Positions 35,331 through 42,572 of a DNA stretch of 64,000 nt are shown piece after piece. The notes beneath the pieces are model-generated. The model made no database searches, had not been told where the DNA came from, and worked only from the letters and a program-made list of their open reading frames with translations. This DNA comes from Sphingomonas bacterium (GTDB lineage: Bacteria; Pseudomonadota; Alphaproteobacteria; Sphingomonadales; Sphingomonadaceae): the NCBI GenBank assembly GCA_030149245.1, contig JASBRX010000010.1:98730-162729 (forward strand). The letters are read 5' to 3'. A program made the position numbers and the translations under genes. Each line of letters begins with the position of its first letter. Position 1 is the stretch's first letter.

Positions 35331-37613
35331 CTAGCTTTCCCTCACCTCCACCAACGGCACACTGGGTGCCGCCCCCGCCATGAACGTCGCCCGGTTCACG
35401 CTTAGCGAATCCTCCGCGAACCGCACCGGCACATCGAACCGGAACCCGGCCGTCACCACCGCCCCTTCGCCCGGAGGCGCGTCCAGCACGACCATCCCGC
35501 CAGCGCGGATCGCGAACGCCACCGTCTCGAGCCCATCGACCGCGACCCGCACGCTCCCCGCCACCGGCCGGGTGATCCGCCGCGCGACATCGCCATAGGC
35601 CTTCACCAACGCAAACGCCTGCCGCTCGCCATCACCCTCCCCCAATACCTGATCGAGCGGCCCCGGCGCACCCTCATCGTTCGAGCAGTCATCAAACGGA
35701 TCGCGCAGCCGGAAACCGCGCGCCGGCCCCATCCGGGCCCGGTAAAAGCCCAGCAGCGCCCGGATATCCGCCTCGCTCCGCACCCCCGGCCCAACATCAT
35801 ATCGGGTCCGCGCCTGCGCCCAGGCGGCGTTGCGCGCTTCATGCCCGCCCGCGCTGGTCAGGATCGCGGTCGACACCTCGGGCGCCACCTCCGCCTCACG
35901 CCCCAGCGCGATCGGGAACAGCACATCGTCGAACGCCTGCATGTCTTCCTCCTGATCGAAGGTCACAAACCCATCGCGGATCACCTGCGGCAGTGCCCAG
36001 ATGAACGTCGCCGCCACGCCCCGCGCACGCGCCGCATCGGCCGCATCGGCAATCCCGCGCCACTGCCGCGCATCCTCCGGGTTCAGCACGAACCCCGCGA
36101 AATAATGCTGCTTCTCCACCGGATAGCCCAGCCGCGCCTCAGCCAGCGCCACGCCCCGCGCGCTCGCGACCGCGTTGCCCGCCACCGCCCAGTCATAATC
36201 CTCCAGCTGCAGCACATCGAACGCCGGAAACGCCCAGCCGACCGGCAAATTCGCGCGCATCAACTCGGGCGCGTCCCGGTCTAGCACCGTCGGCAGATAG
36301 GCGAGCAGCAACAGCTGCGCCTCCGGAGCCACCCCGCGCACCGCCGCCGCCAGCGCTGCCGTAGACGCCGCCAGCAACGCCCCCACCGCGTCGAGCACAT
36401 CGGTGTCGGGATCGCCCCGCACATTCTGCTCCGCCAGATCGCCCAACGCCGCCCGCGCCGCGTCGTCATGGATGCACAGGCGTCCATCCCCCATCACCCA
36501 CCACCACGGCTCACCGACCTGAAACTTCGCCGCCAGCCCCGCGTCCAGCGCGATCCTGACAAACGCCGCCGCCACCGCCTGCAGATAGCCCATCGCCCCC
36601 GCATGCGCCGGCGACAGCAAGGTCGAGGGCGGCTCCCACCCGGTCAGCGCGGGCGATCCATCCGCCGCCCGCTGCTTCCAGTCGCCCCAGGTATGCGCAT
36701 CGAACAGCTCATAGGACAGCGACCAGATCACCCCGAAGCCGAGCGACCTCGCCCGCGCCGCGAAATCGGCATGCCACGCCGCGCACGGGCCATTCAGCAC
36801 CCCGCCGCTCAGGCTGGCAAAATAACCCCCCGCTGCCGCTTCGAGCCGAAAATAATGGCTCATCCCGACATAATGGACGATGTCCCCGCGATACCCAAGT
36901 TGCAGCGCATTACGCAGCAGCCGCGCCGGGGTCAGGTGATAGCTGTCATCATAGCCCGAACAGATCGACAGCCCATGTTCGGGCACCACCACATCGCCGA
37001 TCGCCAGCACCGTCCCCGGCCCCTCGACGATTACATCGGACAGCTCGACCCACCCCTCGACCGGAGTGGCCAGCGCCGCGTCCTCACCGCTATAGCCCGG
37101 CGGCACCAGGCTCACGAACATCCGGTCGACATCCCCGGCCCATACCGGGTCACCCTCGTCCGGCAGCACGAACCCGCCCGCAACGCTGGCAAAATCGAGG
37201 CTGACGACGCAATCCTCCGGCGTGCCAACGGCATAGTTCCACAGCCGCACATACCAGGCGCGCGGCTCGCCCGCCGCATCGCGCCCCTCGATTGTCAGCA
37301 CCGGGCCATTGACCGCATCCAGCGGCATCACGCCGCCCGACCGCCACCGAAAGCGCAACCGGCACCCGCGATAATCCCTGCTCGTCTCATAGGACAGCAG
37401 CGGGTGGTCATGACGATCCACGCTCTCCCAGATCAGCCCCGCCAGATCGTCCCGCCGGTAAAACACCGCATCGACCCTCAATGCATCCGGCGCAGTCGTC
37501 ACCACGCTCGCCATCATCGGCCGCGGAAAATTGACCGTCCAATAGACCGGGTCAAAGCGCGAGATCACCCCCGCCGTCTGCACCGTCCGCTCGGACGCGA
37601 GCCAGTACGCCAT
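35331..37613 (-). CDS. GTA gp12-like DUF2460 tail protein fused to a large N-terminal module
   Basis: A 760-residue protein. The last about 200 residues are a complete DUF2460/GTA gp12 protein: AILTSAGGHEARNAAWAQAR, RYDVGPGVRSEADIRALLGF, GFRLRDPFDD and the C-terminal VTAGFRFDVPVRFAEDSLSV. In Rhodobacter this protein stands alone (about 210 residues). Here it follows about 550 residues that begin MAYWLASERTVQ and include a beta-sandwich-like part (about 20-230) and a region resembling a TIM-barrel glycosidase (HYVGMSHYFRLEAAAGGYFA, FGVIWSLSYELFD, FDVLQLEDYDWA, GVAATFIWALPQ). It may form a sheath or a carbohydrate-binding part of the tail. A hairpin lies eight bases upstream of the ATG. Confidence 0.85.
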   Translation of the reverse strand: MAYWLASERTVQTAGVISRFDPVYWTVNFPRPMMASVVTTAPDALRVDAVFYRRDDLAGLIWESVDRHDHPLLSYETSRDYRGCRLRFRWRSGGVMPLDAVNGPVLTIEGRDAAGEPRAWYVRLWNYAVGTPEDCVVSLDFASVAGGFVLPDEGDPVWAGDVDRMFVSLVPPGYSGEDAALATPVEGWVELSDVIVEGPGTVLAIGDVVVPEHGLSICSGYDDSYHLTPARLLRNALQLGYRGDIVHYVGMSHYFRLEAAAGGYFASLSGGVLNGPCAAWHADFAARARSLGFGVIWSLSYELFDAHTWGDWKQRAADGSPALTGWEPPSTLLSPAHAGAMGYLQAVAAAFVRIALDAGLAAKFQVGEPWWWVMGDGRLCIHDDAARAALGDLAEQNVRGDPDTDVLDAVGALLAASTAALAAAVRGVAPEAQLLLLAYLPTVLDRDAPELMRANLPVGWAFPAFDVLQLEDYDWAVAGNAVASARGVALAEARLGYPVEKQHYFAGFVLNPEDARQWRGIADAADAARARGVAATFIWALPQVIRDGFVTFDQEEDMQAFDDVLFPIALGREAEVAPEVSTAILTSAGGHEARNAAWAQARTRYDVGPGVRSEADIRALLGFYRARMGPARGFRLRDPFDDCSNDEGAPGPLDQVLGEGDGERQAFALVKAYGDVARRITRPVAGSVRVAVDGLETVAFAIRAGGMVVLDAPPGEGAVVTAGFRFDVPVRFAEDSLSVNRATFMAGAAPSVPLVEVRES

Positions 37614-37621
37614 CTTCTTAG

Positions 37622-37697
37622 CCCCTCCCCTTCAGGGGAGGGGTTGGGGTGGGGCAGTGATAGCCTCGCAGAGACCAGCAAGCCCACCCGCAACCCC
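37622..37697. repeat. Palindromic intergenic element before gp12
   Basis: A perfect 9-bp hairpin (CCCCTCCCC-ttca-GGGGAGGGG, 37622-37643) continues into AGGGGTTGGGGTGGG, which is matched in inverted form by CCCACCCGCAACCCCT at 37683-37698 with one extra base. It fills the space between the tape measure stop and the gp12-fusion start. It resembles repeats often seen in sphingomonad intergenic DNA. There is no T-run. Confidence 0.7.
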
Positions 37698-38249
37698 TCA
37701 CTCAACCCCCGCCAGCGCCGCCTTCACCGCCCGCGCTACCTGCCGCCCCGATTGCCGCAGCGCGCCCGCCGCCTCACCACCCCCCGGAGCATGAATCGTG
37801 ATCGCCACGCGCACATCACGCCCGCCACCCTGAACCGGCGCCTCGACCCGCCCGCTGCTCGTCGGCACGAACAGCTCCGGTCCGCGCTCACCCACGATAT
37901 AGCCCCGCCCCGGTGCCACCGGCCCGCCGGTCGCGCGGCCTGGCAGCCCGAACAGCCCCCCGATCGCCCCGGCAATCCCGCCGCTGCCAAAGATCGCGGC
38001 CATCCCCCCGCGCACCGCCTCCGCAGCAATCTCGGCCAGAATCTGCGACGCCACCCGCTTCAGATCCTCGAAGCCCAATTTGCCCGTCCGCACCGCACGC
38101 AACAGCGCCGCCTCGACCGCGCGCCCGGCGCGATCCGCCCCGGCCTGCAACGGCCCGTCGATCGCCGCGCGCATTTCGGCAACATCGCGGGCAAAGCCCT
38201 GCGTGTCGGCGCGCACCCGCACCATCATCTGGTCGATCTCGTCATCCAT
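37698..38249 (-). CDS. GTA gp11-like short tape measure protein
   Basis: A 183-residue protein with an N-terminal helical part (MDDEIDQMMVRVRADTQGFA, then MRAAIDGPLQAGADRAGRAV) and a glycine-rich middle (GSGGIAGAIGGLFGLPGRAT). The motif GYIVGERGPELFVPTSSGRV is the hallmark of the C-terminal part of phage tape measure proteins. It would set tail length and be displaced on DNA entry. RcGTA's equivalent is about 220 residues, so a short tail is expected. The start overlaps the preceding small gene by eight bases. Confidence 0.87.
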   Translation of the reverse strand: MDDEIDQMMVRVRADTQGFARDVAEMRAAIDGPLQAGADRAGRAVEAALLRAVRTGKLGFEDLKRVASQILAEIAAEAVRGGMAAIFGSGGIAGAIGGLFGLPGRATGGPVAPGRGYIVGERGPELFVPTSSGRVEAPVQGGGRDVRVAITIHAPGGGEAAGALRQSGRQVARAVKAALAGVE

Positions 38250-38433
38250 CGGGAAACGCCTCCATCAGCCGTGCGATCGTGTCGCGATCGGGCGGCGCGA
38301 CGACATCGCCAGCCACCGCCCGCACCAGCGCCACCAGTTCCTCCGGCGTCGCCGCCCAGAACAACTCCGGCGTCCAGCCGAACGCCACTCCCGCCTGCCC
38401 CGCCAGCCACGCGGCGCGCTCGGCGAACATCAC
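38242..38433 (-). CDS. Small GTA tail-assembly protein (TIGR02216-like)
   Basis: A 63-residue protein in the position of the small gene between gp10 and the tape measure in GTAs. The pattern FAERAAWLAGQAGVAFGWTP, ELFWAATPEELVAL and a short basic end fits the TIGR02216/rcc01693 family, likely a tail assembly chaperone. The start is GTG at 38433, overlapping the gp10 stop; an ATG follows directly at 38430 and could be used instead. The 3' end overlaps the tape measure start, so all three are coupled. Confidence 0.82.
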   Translation of the reverse strand: MMFAERAAWLAGQAGVAFGWTPELFWAATPEELVALVRAVAGDVVAPPDRDTIARLMEAFPDG

Positions 38434-38738
38434 CGCCCGGCCAGAATCTGCCCGATCAGCACGCGCAGCGCCGGAGTCGCCGCGGCCAGTCCCCCCGCCG
38501 CCACCCCCTCGCCAAATGCCTCCCGGGTCAGCCCCTCGGGCCGCTCCTTCAGGCAGTGCCAGAACAAGGCGACCATCTCGCCCAGCCCCAACCGCCCCTC
38601 GGCTGCCCGCTCGACCAGCGTGAACAGCGGCCCCAACTCCTGCTCGGCGGCAACCAGCGCCGAAAACGAAGGCCGCAGCACCAGCTCCACGCCGGCGACC
38701 CGCACCGCCGCCTCGCCGCGCGCCGGATTCGCACTCAT
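38430..38738 (-). CDS. GTA gp10-family protein
   Basis: A 102-residue protein of the GTA_gp10 family, found in GTA clusters and related phages next to the tail tube gene and thought to be a tail assembly chaperone. The pattern is clear: ARGEAAVRVAGVELVLRPSF, SALVAAEQELGPLFTLVERA, LGLGEMVALFWHCL, then a helical end. It is coupled on both sides: ATGA with the tail tube gene and GTGA with the next small gene. Confidence 0.87.
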   Translation of the reverse strand: MSANPARGEAAVRVAGVELVLRPSFSALVAAEQELGPLFTLVERAAEGRLGLGEMVALFWHCLKERPEGLTREAFGEGVAAGGLAAATPALRVLIGQILAGR

Positions 38739-39142
38739 GCCGACACCACCGGGCCGCTGCTCTCCAGGTTCAGCGTGTACGACCGCTCCCCGTTGAAATC
38801 CCCGGCATAGTCCAGCCGCGTGACCAGGAACCGCCCGGTCATCGTCTCACCGCTCTCGAAGCTCAGCCGGTAATCGTCGATCACCCCGCTCAGCGCATTG
38901 CCGCGGATCCGCGTCTCCGCCGCCGACCCGGTAAACACCCCAGCCGCCGACACGCTCACCGATCGCACGCCCGCGCCCGACAGCAATTCGCGCCACGCGC
39001 CTGAATCCTTCGACGTGACCGCCACCGCTTCGCCATTGACGCTCAGCTGCGTCGTGCGCAGTCCCGCCACCGTCGCATAGGCCACCGGCTCACCGCCATC
39101 GCCCACCTTCAACAGGAACGCGCTTCCCTTCTCCACCGCCAT
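38735..39142 (-). CDS. GTA gp9-like major tail tube protein (TP901-1 family)
   Basis: A 135-residue protein with the phage TP901-1 tail tube pattern: EKGSAFLLKVGDGGEPVAYA near the N-terminus, TTQLSVNGEAVAVTSKDSG, the GVRSVSVSAAGVFTGSAAET strand, and LSFESGETMTGRFLVTRLDY followed by GERSYTLNLESSGPV. It polymerises into the tail tube. The ATG at 39142 is chosen over an upstream frame that starts inside the palindrome. It is the first gene of a coupled run (gp9, gp10, small protein, tape measure) and follows the nested palindrome by 22 bases. Confidence 0.9.
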   Translation of the reverse strand: MAVEKGSAFLLKVGDGGEPVAYATVAGLRTTQLSVNGEAVAVTSKDSGAWRELLSGAGVRSVSVSAAGVFTGSAAETRIRGNALSGVIDDYRLSFESGETMTGRFLVTRLDYAGDFNGERSYTLNLESSGPVVSA

Positions 39143-39164
39143 GTCCGTATCTCCTTGGTTTGGC

Positions 39165-39280
39165 GGCACCGGCCCGCTCCCCCACGGGTCCCAGCAAAGT
39201 AGTACTTTGCTGGGCTACCCGCACCCGGCCACCCAACTTCAATATCCTGTGGTGGCCGGGTGGGGGAGCGGGCCGGTGCC
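39165..39280. repeat. Palindrome interrupted by a second palindrome
   Basis: Outer arms of 21 bp (39165-39185 and 39260-39280, perfect) continue into inner arms CACCCGGCCACC (39222-39233) and GGTGGCCGGGTG (39251-39262). The left arm is split by 36 bases (39186-39221) that are themselves a hairpin: CCCAGCAAAGTA-g-TACTTTGCTGGG inside GGGT/ACCC. The bases CAC occur on both sides of the insert. The same arms, uninterrupted, occur at 45951-46034. The element lies between DUF3168 and the tail tube gene. Confidence 0.85.
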
Positions 39281-39283
39281 GGT

Positions 39284-39685
39284 TCAATCAGCTTTCAACA
39301 TCCGCAGCCGCCACTCGCTCGTCGCGATCCAGCGCCCCTCGCCCTTGCGTTCGATCCGCCCGCGCAGCAGCACCCGGCTCGCCAGCTGCCAGCCGTCGCC
39401 TAAGGCACGCGGCAGTCCCGCCATCGCGACCTCGACCTCGCCCACCAGTCGCCGCAGCCGCACCGGGCTCTCCCCGGCATCGAACAGGCTAATCGCGACC
39501 CGCGCCTCGCGCCCGGCCATGTCCTTGGTCCCCCAGTCGGACAGCTGCGCCTCGCCGATCACCGCATGCGGTGTGGCCGCGCGCACCGGCGGCGCATCGA
39601 ACACCGCGGCCAGCCCCTCGGCGAGCGGCGCATGCGCGCTCAGCGCGGCGCGGATCGCTTCGGCCAGCACCGCCGCCGCGCTCAT
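39284..39685 (-). CDS. GTA gp8-like tail terminator protein (DUF3168)
   Basis: A 133-residue DUF3168 protein, in GTAs and phages the tail terminator or head-tail joining protein. Family features: LAEAIRAALSAHAPLAEGLA, then VFDAPPVRAATPHAVIGEAQ, LSDWGTKDMAGREARVAISL and the C-terminal strand WIATSEWRLRMLKAD. The start MSAAAVLAEA at 39685 overlaps the connector stop (ATGA), so the usual gp7 gene does not lie between them. The upstream frame is shadow. Confidence 0.87.
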   Translation of the reverse strand: MSAAAVLAEAIRAALSAHAPLAEGLAAVFDAPPVRAATPHAVIGEAQLSDWGTKDMAGREARVAISLFDAGESPVRLRRLVGEVEVAMAGLPRALGDGWQLASRVLLRGRIERKGEGRWIATSEWRLRMLKAD

Positions 39686-40218
39686 CGCACCGCCCCCGCG
39701 CCCAGCCGCATCACCCGCCACGGTCGCCACAATGCCGTCACCGCCGCCGGCGGCACGCCCTCACCATCCATCCGCAGATGCGCCGCCAGTCGCAGGATGC
39801 CATGCCGCACCGGCTCGGGCACCGCATTCCAGTCCGCCGCGCTTCCCGCCACATAGGTAACAGCGATCCGTCCGACGGACGCACAGCGCACCCACCCCCG
39901 CCCCGCCGCATCGATATCAATCCCATAAACCTCAGGAGCGAGCGCCACTCCGCTCCCATCCGCCGAAAGCGCGTGAACCGCCGTCACCGCCCGCACCGGA
40001 GCAACACTCAGCGCCTGCCACGCGCCCCGTGCCGCCAGCGTCTCGCGCAACGTCCGCTCCAGCAACGGCGCCCCGATAAATCCCTCGCACAGCTCGGTCG
40101 CAACGCGCAGCTGCGCCGCCAGCTCGGCATCGCCATCCACGCCCTCGATCCGCAAGAACGCGCGCAGCTCGGCCAGCGCGACGGGGGCCGCCTCGGGCGG
40201 CACGATCGTCTCGACCAT
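39682..40218 (-). CDS. GTA gp6-like head-tail connector
   Basis: A 178-residue connector protein. The N-terminal helical part (ALAELRAFLRIEGVDGDAEL, ATELCEGFIGAPLLERTLRE) is the gp6-like head-tail connector fold. The rest has a beta part, YGIDIDAAGRGWVRC, and a helix ending in VPEPVRHGILRLAAHLRMDG, which is typical. It joins the portal ring to the tail. The ATG at 40218 overlaps the previous gene by one base, and the stop overlaps DUF3168. It is confidently placed by both sequence and order. Confidence 0.88.
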   Translation of the reverse strand: MVETIVPPEAAPVALAELRAFLRIEGVDGDAELAAQLRVATELCEGFIGAPLLERTLRETLAARGAWQALSVAPVRAVTAVHALSADGSGVALAPEVYGIDIDAAGRGWVRCASVGRIAVTYVAGSAADWNAVPEPVRHGILRLAAHLRMDGEGVPPAAVTALWRPWRVMRLGAGAVR

Positions 40219-40496
40219 CACCGCCGCTCCACCCGCACGTCCAGCGAGCGCGCATCGCGCCGCCCGTCGCTCCAAATCACCTGGTTGGTCAGGCGGTAGA
40301 CGATCCCCGGCCGCCCGCCCTCGACCGTCGCGGCACAGCGCGCGCCGCTCACCGCTTCGGCCACCACCGCCAGCCCGTCGTCATGCACCGGCTCGACCGT
40401 CCAGCTACTGGCGCTCAGTCCCGCCGCGCCGGCAATCGCCGCCCAGTCGATCGCATAGTCCAGCGCCGCCGCCGGATCCTTCAGGAAGATGCCCAT
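40218..40496 (-). CDS. Fibre-tail adaptor-like phage structural protein
   Basis: A 92-residue protein with KDPAAALDYAIDWAAIAGAA, SASSWTVEP, a central GARCAATVEGGRPGIVYRLT, then SDGRRDARSLDVRVERR. The layout (KDP..LDY..DW, a TWTV-like strand, a bacterial Ig-like body ending in RS..VRV) matches small phage proteins annotated as fibre-tail or head-fibre adaptors. It sits between a fibre-like gene and the connector, which fits. It starts a new run of coupled genes after an intrinsic terminator. The exact role is not proven. Confidence 0.75.
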   Translation of the reverse strand: MGIFLKDPAAALDYAIDWAAIAGAAGLSASSWTVEPVHDDGLAVVAEAVSGARCAATVEGGRPGIVYRLTNQVIWSDGRRDARSLDVRVERR

Positions 40497-40516
40497 CGCT
40501 CGCTCCCTTCTCCCAA

Positions 40517-40547
40517 GAAAAAAGGGGCGGCCCCGCAGGACCGCCCC
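40517..40547 (-). terminator. Intrinsic terminator inside the GTA cluster
   Basis: On the minus strand a 10-bp GC stem with one mismatch (GGGGCGGTCC / GGGCCGCCCC) with a short loop is followed by six T residues and then CTT. It is oriented with GTA transcription and sits 21 bases before the start of the adaptor gene, so it should end or attenuate transcripts coming from capsid and fibre. Confidence 0.8.
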
Positions 40548-40573
40548 TCACCTTTCGTCACCACGCGGACGAT

Positions 40574-40768
40574 TCAGCGTGCGCGATGCAGCCGCCCGTC
40601 CGCGCCGATCTGTGTATCGCGGTGATCGCCCGGCGCGATTGTGCGCGTCGCGCGCGGCACCGACATCACCCCGGCAACAGGCCGTGCCCGCCGCCATCTG
40701 CCACCGCCGATCGGCCGTGCAGCGATCGGCCCGCGCGCGAGCGCAAAGCGCCCATCCGCTGCGCTCAC
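40574..40768 (-). CDS. Possible small protein after the fibre gene
   Basis: A 64-residue frame whose GTG start at 40768 overlaps the fibre stop codon as GTGA, the style used throughout this cluster, and which ends 27 bases before the intrinsic terminator. The protein is basic and Gly/Ala/Arg-rich (SAADGRFALARGPIAARPIG, then a basic part ending in GADGRLHRAR). It has no motif I know. It could be a small head or fibre accessory protein. The codon bias fits, but shortness keeps confidence moderate. An ATG at 40771 is the alternative start. Confidence 0.5.
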   Translation of the reverse strand: MSAADGRFALARGPIAARPIGGGRWRRARPVAGVMSVPRATRTIAPGDHRDTQIGADGRLHRAR

Positions 40769-42441
40769 CATGCCGCCAGGATCCGCCAGTCGGTGCCGTC
40801 GCTCACCACGACGCCGTCGTTGGTCCCGCCTCCGGTCGCAACGCTTCCGGTGGTGGTGGCATTCAGGTCGGTCACATAGTGCAGCGCGCCCGCGCCCGCC
40901 GTCGCCGCCGACCCGGCACCCGCCACCGTCGCGCTCGGCAGTTTGGGCGCTTTCATGAAGCTGGTCTGCAACGTGGTGAAGTTGATGCGCAGCGCATCGG
41001 AGATATCGCTGCCCTGCTCGGTCTGTCCGATGGTAAAGTCACCATTGGTTTTCAGCCGCAGGCCCCAGCGATGGAAATTCGCCTCGTTGTAAAAATCGAG
41101 ATACAGATTGCCATTACCTTGGATACGGCCGCCGGCGACGCCGCTCGCATGGGTGTTGCGCAGCTTGAACCCCTCGAACCGCGTCGACGCGGAAAGCTCG
41201 GTCTCGAACCCGGTCGCCGACCCCGTCACCGCATTGGTGTTGAGGTAGATCATCCGCGCACCATTGGCGAAGCCCGACGTGCCGACCAGCGACAACAGCG
41301 ACTGGATGCCCAGCGGATTGGTCCCGACATTGCCCGCCGACAGATAGATGTCGCGGTCGAACGTGTAGCCATTGCCCGAATTGACATAGGGCAGGTTGAT
41401 CTGGGACGTCCCCGCCGCATTGGTCTGGGTGAGCCAGGGCGTGTTGTTGCCCGTCCGGTTGATCCGCACCTGATTGGACAGGATGATCGGCTTGGTCGCA
41501 CTGGACGTCCCATTCCAGCCAAAGGTGACGTGCGCGTTCCGATAGCCATCGGCAAAGGCATAATAGGCCGCCTGAAAGCTGGTGTCGGAATCATACCCCC
41601 AATCGCCCTCGTCGAACGGGGCATAGATGCTGATCGGCCGATATTCCGATCCACCCGATCCGGTCGTGTGCATCGCATGGTGAAATTCGGACCCGTCCAC
41701 CCATCCACCCGGATTGCCCGGATTGCGCGTCGGCTTCTTGAACCGGCTCTCGATCCGGATCGACGGTCCCCCCATATCGGTGTTGATCGGCGTGAAGCTG
41801 GTATTGAGGTTCCAGCTCAGCCCGAACACGTTGTTGGTATATTCGAGCTGCCCGGGAAACTGGGAGCCGGCTGGGTAAGGGCCGTAGGTGAAGTTGAGCC
41901 CGAAGCGGATGCTCGACGGCTCGCCATCCTCGTCGCGCGAGGGCGAGTCATAGACCACCCCCTCCTGCGACCAGCCCGAATCGATGTCTGGCGGCGTCTC
42001 CGCCTCAATCGTGTAGTGCGGTGCCGACAGCCCCTCCGCGCCGGTCACCTGATTGAGGAAATCGGTGACGGTCAGGCCTTCATTCCCCGGAATCGCCTGC
42101 CACGCCGCAAAGACGTCATGCGCCTGCACGACCTGGTAGAATTCGGCCGCGACCGTCAGCGCGATTGTCTTGGTCCCGGCGGGCAGATCGACCGCGCTGG
42201 TCCCGTCCGATGAGATGATCGGCGCCCGCTCGATCGTCCCGCTGGCATAGGTGCCGATCCCGACTTCGAATACGCTCGTGTCCGTGGGCGCCCCGTCAAT
42301 GCTGTAATAGAATTGGTCGCCCTCGCTCAGCACAGCGGCAAAGCTGCGCGATCCATCGACCGCGCCGCCCGGCGTAATCGCGCCGGTCCCCTCGGTCGTC
42401 GTCGTTTCCTCGACCAAATCTGCGTAAATCAGCTCTGCCAT
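40765..42441 (-). CDS. Fibre/appendage-like protein between capsid and connector
   Basis: A 558-residue protein. The first 100 residues (MAELIYADLVEETTTTEGTG, AITPGGAVDGSRSFAAVLSE, QFYYSIDGAPTDTSVFEVGI) match a domain that starts many phage fibre or spike proteins. The long middle is beta-rich and Gly/Asn/Thr-rich (NVFGLSWNLNTSFTPINTDM, SGNGYTFDRDIYLSAGNVGT), as in trimeric fibres, and the end (GGTNDGVVVSDGTDWRILAA) resembles a fibre tip. It likely binds recipient cells from the head, but this is inference. GGGAG precedes the ATG at 42441. In Rhodobacter GTA the head spikes are encoded elsewhere in the genome. Confidence 0.8.
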   Translation of the reverse strand: MAELIYADLVEETTTTEGTGAITPGGAVDGSRSFAAVLSEGDQFYYSIDGAPTDTSVFEVGIGTYASGTIERAPIISSDGTSAVDLPAGTKTIALTVAAEFYQVVQAHDVFAAWQAIPGNEGLTVTDFLNQVTGAEGLSAPHYTIEAETPPDIDSGWSQEGVVYDSPSRDEDGEPSSIRFGLNFTYGPYPAGSQFPGQLEYTNNVFGLSWNLNTSFTPINTDMGGPSIRIESRFKKPTRNPGNPGGWVDGSEFHHAMHTTGSGGSEYRPISIYAPFDEGDWGYDSDTSFQAAYYAFADGYRNAHVTFGWNGTSSATKPIILSNQVRINRTGNNTPWLTQTNAAGTSQINLPYVNSGNGYTFDRDIYLSAGNVGTNPLGIQSLLSLVGTSGFANGARMIYLNTNAVTGSATGFETELSASTRFEGFKLRNTHASGVAGGRIQGNGNLYLDFYNEANFHRWGLRLKTNGDFTIGQTEQGSDISDALRINFTTLQTSFMKAPKLPSATVAGAGSAATAGAGALHYVTDLNATTTGSVATGGGTNDGVVVSDGTDWRILAAW

Positions 42442-42473
42442 GTATCTGCTCCCGCGGATGTAAAGTCGGAACT

Positions 42474-42568
42474 GGCCGGGGCGCCCGCATCGCCCCGGCC
42501 CGACTGTATCAGGCATGCAACGATCGGCAGAATCGGGATGGCTTCCGCCCCGCTAACCCTGCCGATCG
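42474..42568. repeat. Two hairpins between capsid and fibre genes
   Basis: GGCCGGGGCG (42474-42483) pairs perfectly with CGCCCCGGCC (42491-42500), and CGATCGGCAG (42521-42530) pairs perfectly with CTGCCGATCG (42559-42568). The first lies 33 bases upstream of the fibre ATG, the second 5 bases after the capsid stop. Neither is followed by a T-run, so they look like mRNA processing or stabilising hairpins, not terminators. Confidence 0.65.
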
Positions 42569-42572
42569 AGGG

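Noticed and set aside
36468..38810. 780-residue plus-strand ORF
   Set aside because: It runs antisense through four GTA genes and two intergenic repeats; a shadow frame.
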